Source: Pyramidobacter sp.
Lineage (GTDB): Bacteria > Synergistota > Synergistia > Synergistales > Dethiosulfovibrionaceae
Reading direction: 5' to 3'
DNA length: 9,304 nucleotides
Assembly: GCA_017940445.1 (NCBI GenBank)
Contig: JAGAYQ010000105.1
Span: forward strand, 1-9,304
A program made the position numbers and the translations under genes. Under the pieces are notes generated by a model. That model was given only the letters and a program-made list of their open reading frames with translations. It did not search any database and was not told the DNA's origin. How positions within the stretch are numbered: position 1 is the first letter of the stretch; each line of letters opens with the position of its first letter. Below, piece after piece: positions 6,383 to 9,304 of this stretch.

Positions 6383-7450
6383 ATGGACTACGCACATGCA
6401 GAAAAGATCCTCTCCGTGTCCGACCTGGTGATCAAGTTCAACCTGCGCGGCCGTGTGCTCACGGCTATCCGCGGCATCTCGATGGACATCTACAAGGGCG
6501 AAAGCCTGGCGATCGTCGGCGAATCGGGCAGCGGCAAGTCGGTGTTCACCAAGAGCTTTATGGGGCTGCTCGACAGCAACGGCTGGATCGACAACGGCTC
6601 GATCATGTACGGCGGCGTCGATCTGGCGAAGTATACGACGGAGAAACAGTGGCTCCGGGTGCGCGGACGCGAGATCGCCATGGTGTTCCAGGACCCGATG
6701 ACCAGCCTCAATCCGCTCAAGACGATCGGCCGCCAGATCCAGGAGACGGTGGAGCTGCATCAGGGGCTGCGCGGGGCCGCCGCGCGCGAGAAAACGCACG
6801 AGATCCTGTGCGATGTCGGCATCGCCGAGCCGGAGCGGCGGGCGAAGCAGTACCCGCACGAGTTCTCAGGCGGCATGAGGCAGCGAGTCGTCATCGCCAT
6901 CGCCGTGGCCTGCTCGCCGCGCATCCTCATCTGCGACGAGCCGACGACGGCGCTGGACGTGACCATTCAGGCTCAGATCCTGCAGCTGCTGCGCAACTTG
7001 CAGAGCAAGTACGGCCTGACGGTGGTGTACATCACGCACGATCTCGGCGTGGTCGCCAACGTGGCCGACCGCATCGCCGTGATGTACGCCGGCGACATCG
7101 TCGAGACGGGGCTGTGCGAAGAGGTTTTTTACAACGCGCAGCATCCTTACACCTGGGCTCTGCTGGCCTCGCTGCCGCAGCTGGGCGTGCGCGGCGAAGA
7201 CCTGAACTCGATCGCCGGCACGCCGCCCAGCCTGTTTGCCGACATCAAGGGCGACGCGTTTGCACCGCGCAATCCGCGCGCGCTGAAGATCGACTATCTG
7301 CTGCGGCCGCCGTTTTTCGAGGTGTCGCCCACGCACCGCGCGCGCACGTGGCTGCTCGATCCGCGCGCTCCGCATGTAGAGCCGCCTGCGGCGATCCGCC
7401 GTCTGCGCGCCCGTTTTGACGAATGGAAGGAGGCGAGCGGCCGTGTCTGA
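6383..7450 (+). CDS. dppD: peptide ABC transporter ATPase, DppD/OppD type, lacking the usual Fe-S cysteines
   Basis: A 355-residue cytoplasmic ATPase energising the permease pair. The ATG at 6383 follows GAGGAGGGG (6369-6377). Motifs in order: Walker A GESGSGKS at 46-53, Q-loop [15 protein letters not shown] signature FSGGMRQR at 161-168 (the M form is normal for OppD/DppD), Walker B ILICDEP at 181-187, and switch His219 in [20 protein letters not shown] begins the oligopeptide-transporter C-terminal domain. In most family members this domain holds four cysteines that bind a [4Fe-4S] cluster with spacing C-x5-C-x6-C and a later Cys. Here the positions with identical spacing are Asp291, Asn297 and Asp304, and the later one is Thr322 (HRART where HRxxC is usual). 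The flanking [12 protein letters not shown] and HR are kept, so the fold is probably intact but without a cluster. The last codons overlap the next gene by 8 nt. Confidence 0.93.
   Translation: MDYAHAEKILSVSDLVIKFNLRGRVLTAIRGISMDIYKGESLAIVGESGSGKSVFTKSFMGLLDSNGWIDNGSIMYGGVDLAKYTTEKQWLRVRGREIAMVFQDPMTSLNPLKTIGRQIQETVELHQGLRGAAAREKTHEILCDVGIAEPERRAKQYPHEFSGGMRQRVVIAIAVACSPRILICDEPTTALDVTIQAQILQLLRNLQSKYGLTVVYITHDLGVVANVADRIAVMYAGDIVETGLCEEVFYNAQHPYTWALLASLPQLGVRGEDLNSIAGTPPSLFADIKGDAFAPRNPRALKIDYLLRPPFFEVSPTHRARTWLLDPRAPHVEPPAAIRRLRARFDEWKEASGRV
7427..7433 (+). promoter_or_regulatory. ribosome binding site that fixes the dppF GTG start
   Basis: AAGGAGG lies inside the end of dppD, 9 nt before GTG 7443, and selects that GTG over an upstream in-frame TTG at 7416. 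Confidence 0.75.
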
Positions 7451-8399
7451 GCCCCGCGAAAAGCTGCTGGAAGTGAAAAATCTCCGCGTCGAGTTCGGGC
7501 GCGGACGCAAGCGATTTGTCGCCGTCGACGACGTGAACTTCGACATCTACAAGGGCGAGACGTTCGGCCTGGTGGGCGAGTCGGGCAGCGGCAAGACCAC
7601 GATCGGACGGGCCATCATCCGCATCAACGAGACGAGCGGCGGAGAGGTGCTGTTCGAGGGCAAAAAGATCAACGGAAAGATCTCGCGCGAGCTCGACCGC
7701 GAGGTGATCCGCAATATCCAGATGATCTTTCAGGACCCGATGGCCTCGCTGAACGAGCGCGCCAAAGTGGAGTACATCATCTCCGAAGGGCTGTACAACC
7801 TGAAAAACTACGGCAGCGAGGCGGAGCGCCGCGACATCGTCGCCCGCGCGCTGCTCGACGTGGGGCTGCTGCCGGAGTTCGCCAGCCGCTTCCCGCACGA
7901 GTTTTCCGGCGGTCAGCGCCAGCGCATCGGCATCGCCCGCGCGCTTGTCATGCGGCCCAAGCTGATCATCGCTGACGAGCCGATCTCGGCGCTCGACGTG
8001 TCGATCCGCGCGCAGGTTCTCAATCTGCTCTCGCGGCTGCGGCGCGAGTACGGCCTCACGTATCTGTTCATCGCTCACGACCTCTCGATCATGCACTTCA
8101 TCACCGACCGGCTGGCCGTCATCCACAAAGGCCGCATCGTCGAGCTGGCCGAGACGGAAAAACTCTTCGCGCACCCGCTGCATCCCTACACGCGGGCCCT
8201 GCTGTCGGCCATCCCCATGCCCGATCCCGTGGCCGAGCGCCGCAAGAAGCTGCTTGTCTACGATCCCTCGTGCCATCATTACGAGACCGACCCGCCCCGT
8301 TGGACCGAGGTCGAGCCGGGACACTTCGTCCTCGCCAACGCGGAGGAAGAAGAACGCTATCGCACCGAGATCGCTGACGCCGCGCCGGAGGTGATGTGA
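7443..8399 (+). CDS. dppF: peptide ABC transporter ATPase, DppF/OppF type
   Basis: A 318-residue second ATPase, partner of the DppD homologue in a heterodimer. Starting at GTG 7443 ([14 protein letters not shown]) it overlaps the dppD end by 8 nt. Motifs: Walker A GESGSGKT at 45-52, Q-loop [15 protein letters not shown], signature FSGGQRQR at 154-161, Walker B LIIADEP at 174-180, switch His212 in [18 protein letters not shown] opens the C-terminal region. The usual OppF/DppF ending with several cysteines (GCPFxxRCP..C) is absent; instead there is [16 protein letters not shown] followed by [11 protein letters not shown] and a charged tail. Only Cys277 is left in that area, so no [4Fe-4S] site is expected. 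From memory, a similar cysteine-poor ending occurs in other OppF homologues of anaerobes; this would need an alignment. The stop lies 2 nt before the next gene's ATG. Confidence 0.93.
   Translation: MSEPREKLLEVKNLRVEFGRGRKRFVAVDDVNFDIYKGETFGLVGESGSGKTTIGRAIIRINETSGGEVLFEGKKINGKISRELDREVIRNIQMIFQDPMASLNERAKVEYIISEGLYNLKNYGSEAERRDIVARALLDVGLLPEFASRFPHEFSGGQRQRIGIARALVMRPKLIIADEPISALDVSIRAQVLNLLSRLRREYGLTYLFIAHDLSIMHFITDRLAVIHKGRIVELAETEKLFAHPLHPYTRALLSAIPMPDPVAERRKKLLVYDPSCHHYETDPPRWTEVEPGHFVLANAEEEERYRTEIADAAPEVM
8387..8395 (+). promoter_or_regulatory. full-length Shine-Dalgarno sequence for the aminopeptidase gene
   Basis: GGAGGTGAT, a nine-base complement of the 16S rRNA 3' end, lies inside the last codons of dppF, with the ATG 6 nt after it at 8402. 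It indicates efficient initiation and coupling to dppF translation. Confidence 0.8.
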
Positions 8400-8401
8400 C
8401 G

Positions 8402-9304
8402 ATGAACGTGTGCCTCGCTCACGCTGCGCCCGAGGCGGAGGCCTGGATCGTGCCGCTTGAAGACGGCGAGCTGCGCGTTTCGCTTCCCGCACGTCTGGAC
8501 GAGCTGGCCCGCACGGCTCTGAGCTGCGGGGCTTTCAAGGCGGAGCCGGACGCGCTCAAAACGTTTTCCTGTGCGGACGGCGGCCGCATCGTCACGCTCG
8601 TGCTTGCCGGCGTGACGCCGTGGAAGTCGCCTGCCGACAGCCGCCGCATCTGGCTGGCGCTGGCTGCGGCATTCCGCGCCGCGCTCAGCGCCGGGGCCGC
8701 TCGTGTGAACGTGATGCTCGACAATGCGCCTTCCCTTGCCAGTCCGGCGATGTTCGAGCGCCTCGCGGGGCTGCCGGAGTTCGTCGATTATCGCTTCGAC
8801 CGTCACAAGCGCGCGCCGTCGAAAAAGCATTTTACGCAGGCCGTATTCGTCACCTCGCGCAGCGGCCTTCAGCCGGCGCTTGACGAAGGACGTGCCGACG
8901 CCGCCGGAACGCTTTTGGCCCGCGAGCTCGTTGACGAGCGCCGCGACGCGATGCATCCTGCCGATCTGGCTCAGCGGGCTTTGAACCTTGCGACAGAGCT
9001 GGCCGGACAGGGACTGCCGGTGACGGCTGAGGTGCGTCACGAGCGCGAGATCAGACAGCTGGGGATGGAGAGTTTCCTTGCTGTCGCCAAAGGCGCGCGC
9101 CGCAGCGCGCCGCCGGAGCTGATCGTCGTGCGCTACCGCGGCGCGGAGGACGATCCTCGTGTGCTGGCGCTTGTCGGCAAGGGCATCTGTTTTGACAGCG
9201 GCGGCTACAGCCTGAAGTCGAACATGCGCACGATGTTCGACGACATGGGCGGCGCCGCCGCGGTCCTCGGCGCGCTGCGCACCGTTGCCCTGTTGCGCCT
9301 TCCG
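8402..9304 (+). CDS. M17-family leucyl aminopeptidase (3' part outside the window)
   Basis: The first 301 codons of a cytosolic metallo-aminopeptidase that removes N-terminal residues from peptides. The N-terminal half (about 1-165) is poorly conserved, as usual for M17. The link region ARELVDERRDAMHPADLA occupies the place of the family's N-EP-x-x-LTP segment and is divergent. REIRQLGMESFLAVAKGARR and PPELIVVRYRGA lead to the metal site: Lys260 and Asp265 in GKGICFDSGGYSLK, Lys272, and Asp281 in DMGGAAAVLGAL. These match Lys270, Asp275, Lys282 and Asp293 of E. coli PepA, except that Lys272 to Asp281 is two residues shorter. The wording GKGICFDSGGYS is closer to PepB than to PepA. The remaining ligands (NTDAEGR region) lie beyond the edge. 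It follows dppF by 2 nt, so it probably digests the peptides that the transporter brings in. Confidence 0.9.
   Translation, partial: MNVCLAHAAPEAEAWIVPLEDGELRVSLPARLDELARTALSCGAFKAEPDALKTFSCADGGRIVTLVLAGVTPWKSPADSRRIWLALAAAFRAALSAGAARVNVMLDNAPSLASPAMFERLAGLPEFVDYRFDRHKRAPSKKHFTQAVFVTSRSGLQPALDEGRADAAGTLLARELVDERRDAMHPADLAQRALNLATELAGQGLPVTAEVRHEREIRQLGMESFLAVAKGARRSAPPELIVVRYRGAEDDPRVLALVGKGICFDSGGYSLKSNMRTMFDDMGGAAAVLGALRTVALLRLP

Noticed and set aside
5242..6384. Minus-strand open frame of 380 codons opposite dppC
   Set aside because: Low-complexity His/Arg/Gln-rich product opposite a clear permease gene.
7245..8492. Minus-strand open frame of 415 codons opposite the two ATPase genes
   Set aside because: Same shadow behaviour: Arg/Asp/His-rich composition and no domain, opposite genes with intact ABC motifs.
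8357..9040. Minus-strand open frame of 227 codons opposite the M17 gene
   Set aside because: The plus strand reads as an M17 aminopeptidase in one frame through to the window end; the minus frame has no family features.

Overview
The window is GC-rich bacterial DNA with strong AGGAGG-type ribosome binding sites, short AT-rich intergenic regions and tightly packed genes. The combination of a dedicated peptide importer with an aminopeptidase, plus the style of the proteins, suggests an amino-acid- or peptide-fermenting anaerobe. My best guess is Synergistota (Pyramidobacter or a relative), but this is an inference from overall resemblance and no marker gene is present to prove it.

Layout. (1) Positions 1-555, minus strand: the N-terminal 185 codons of an alpha/beta hydrolase that runs off the left edge. 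(2) Positions 556-696: an AT-rich divergent intergenic region with several short inverted repeats. (3) Positions 697-1614, plus: a LysR-type regulator, probably controlling the divergent hydrolase. (4) Positions 1765-2316, plus: a GNAT-family N-acetyltransferase that appears to be its own unit, with a plausible promoter upstream and a strong intrinsic terminator at 2330-2370. (5) From 2438 to the right edge, plus: one operon with a near-consensus promoter (TTGAAA, 17 bp, TATACT), whose -10 box is half of a perfect 13-bp palindrome. It encodes a family 5 solute-binding protein, two permeases (DppB/DppC type), two ATPases (DppD/DppF type) and an M17 leucyl-aminopeptidase-type enzyme cut off by the window end.

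How the genes work together. The secreted binding protein would capture peptides, the DppBC channel with the DppDF ATPases would import them, and the co-translated aminopeptidase would remove N-terminal residues in the cytoplasm. A strong hairpin plus T-tract between the binding-protein gene and dppB probably makes most transcripts stop after the first gene, giving an excess of binding protein. From dppB onward the genes overlap or are separated by 2-13 nt, which suggests translational coupling.

The window is mostly conventional. The points most worth a second look are these: all four cysteine positions of the usual OppD/DppD C-terminal iron-sulfur motif are replaced in the DppD homologue and the motif is also absent from the DppF homologue; the palindrome sits over the operon promoter; the intercistronic terminator follows the binding-protein gene; and the M17 enzyme has a shortened metal-site loop. 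I found no CRISPR array, RNA gene, insertion sequence or clearly novel defence or mobile system.
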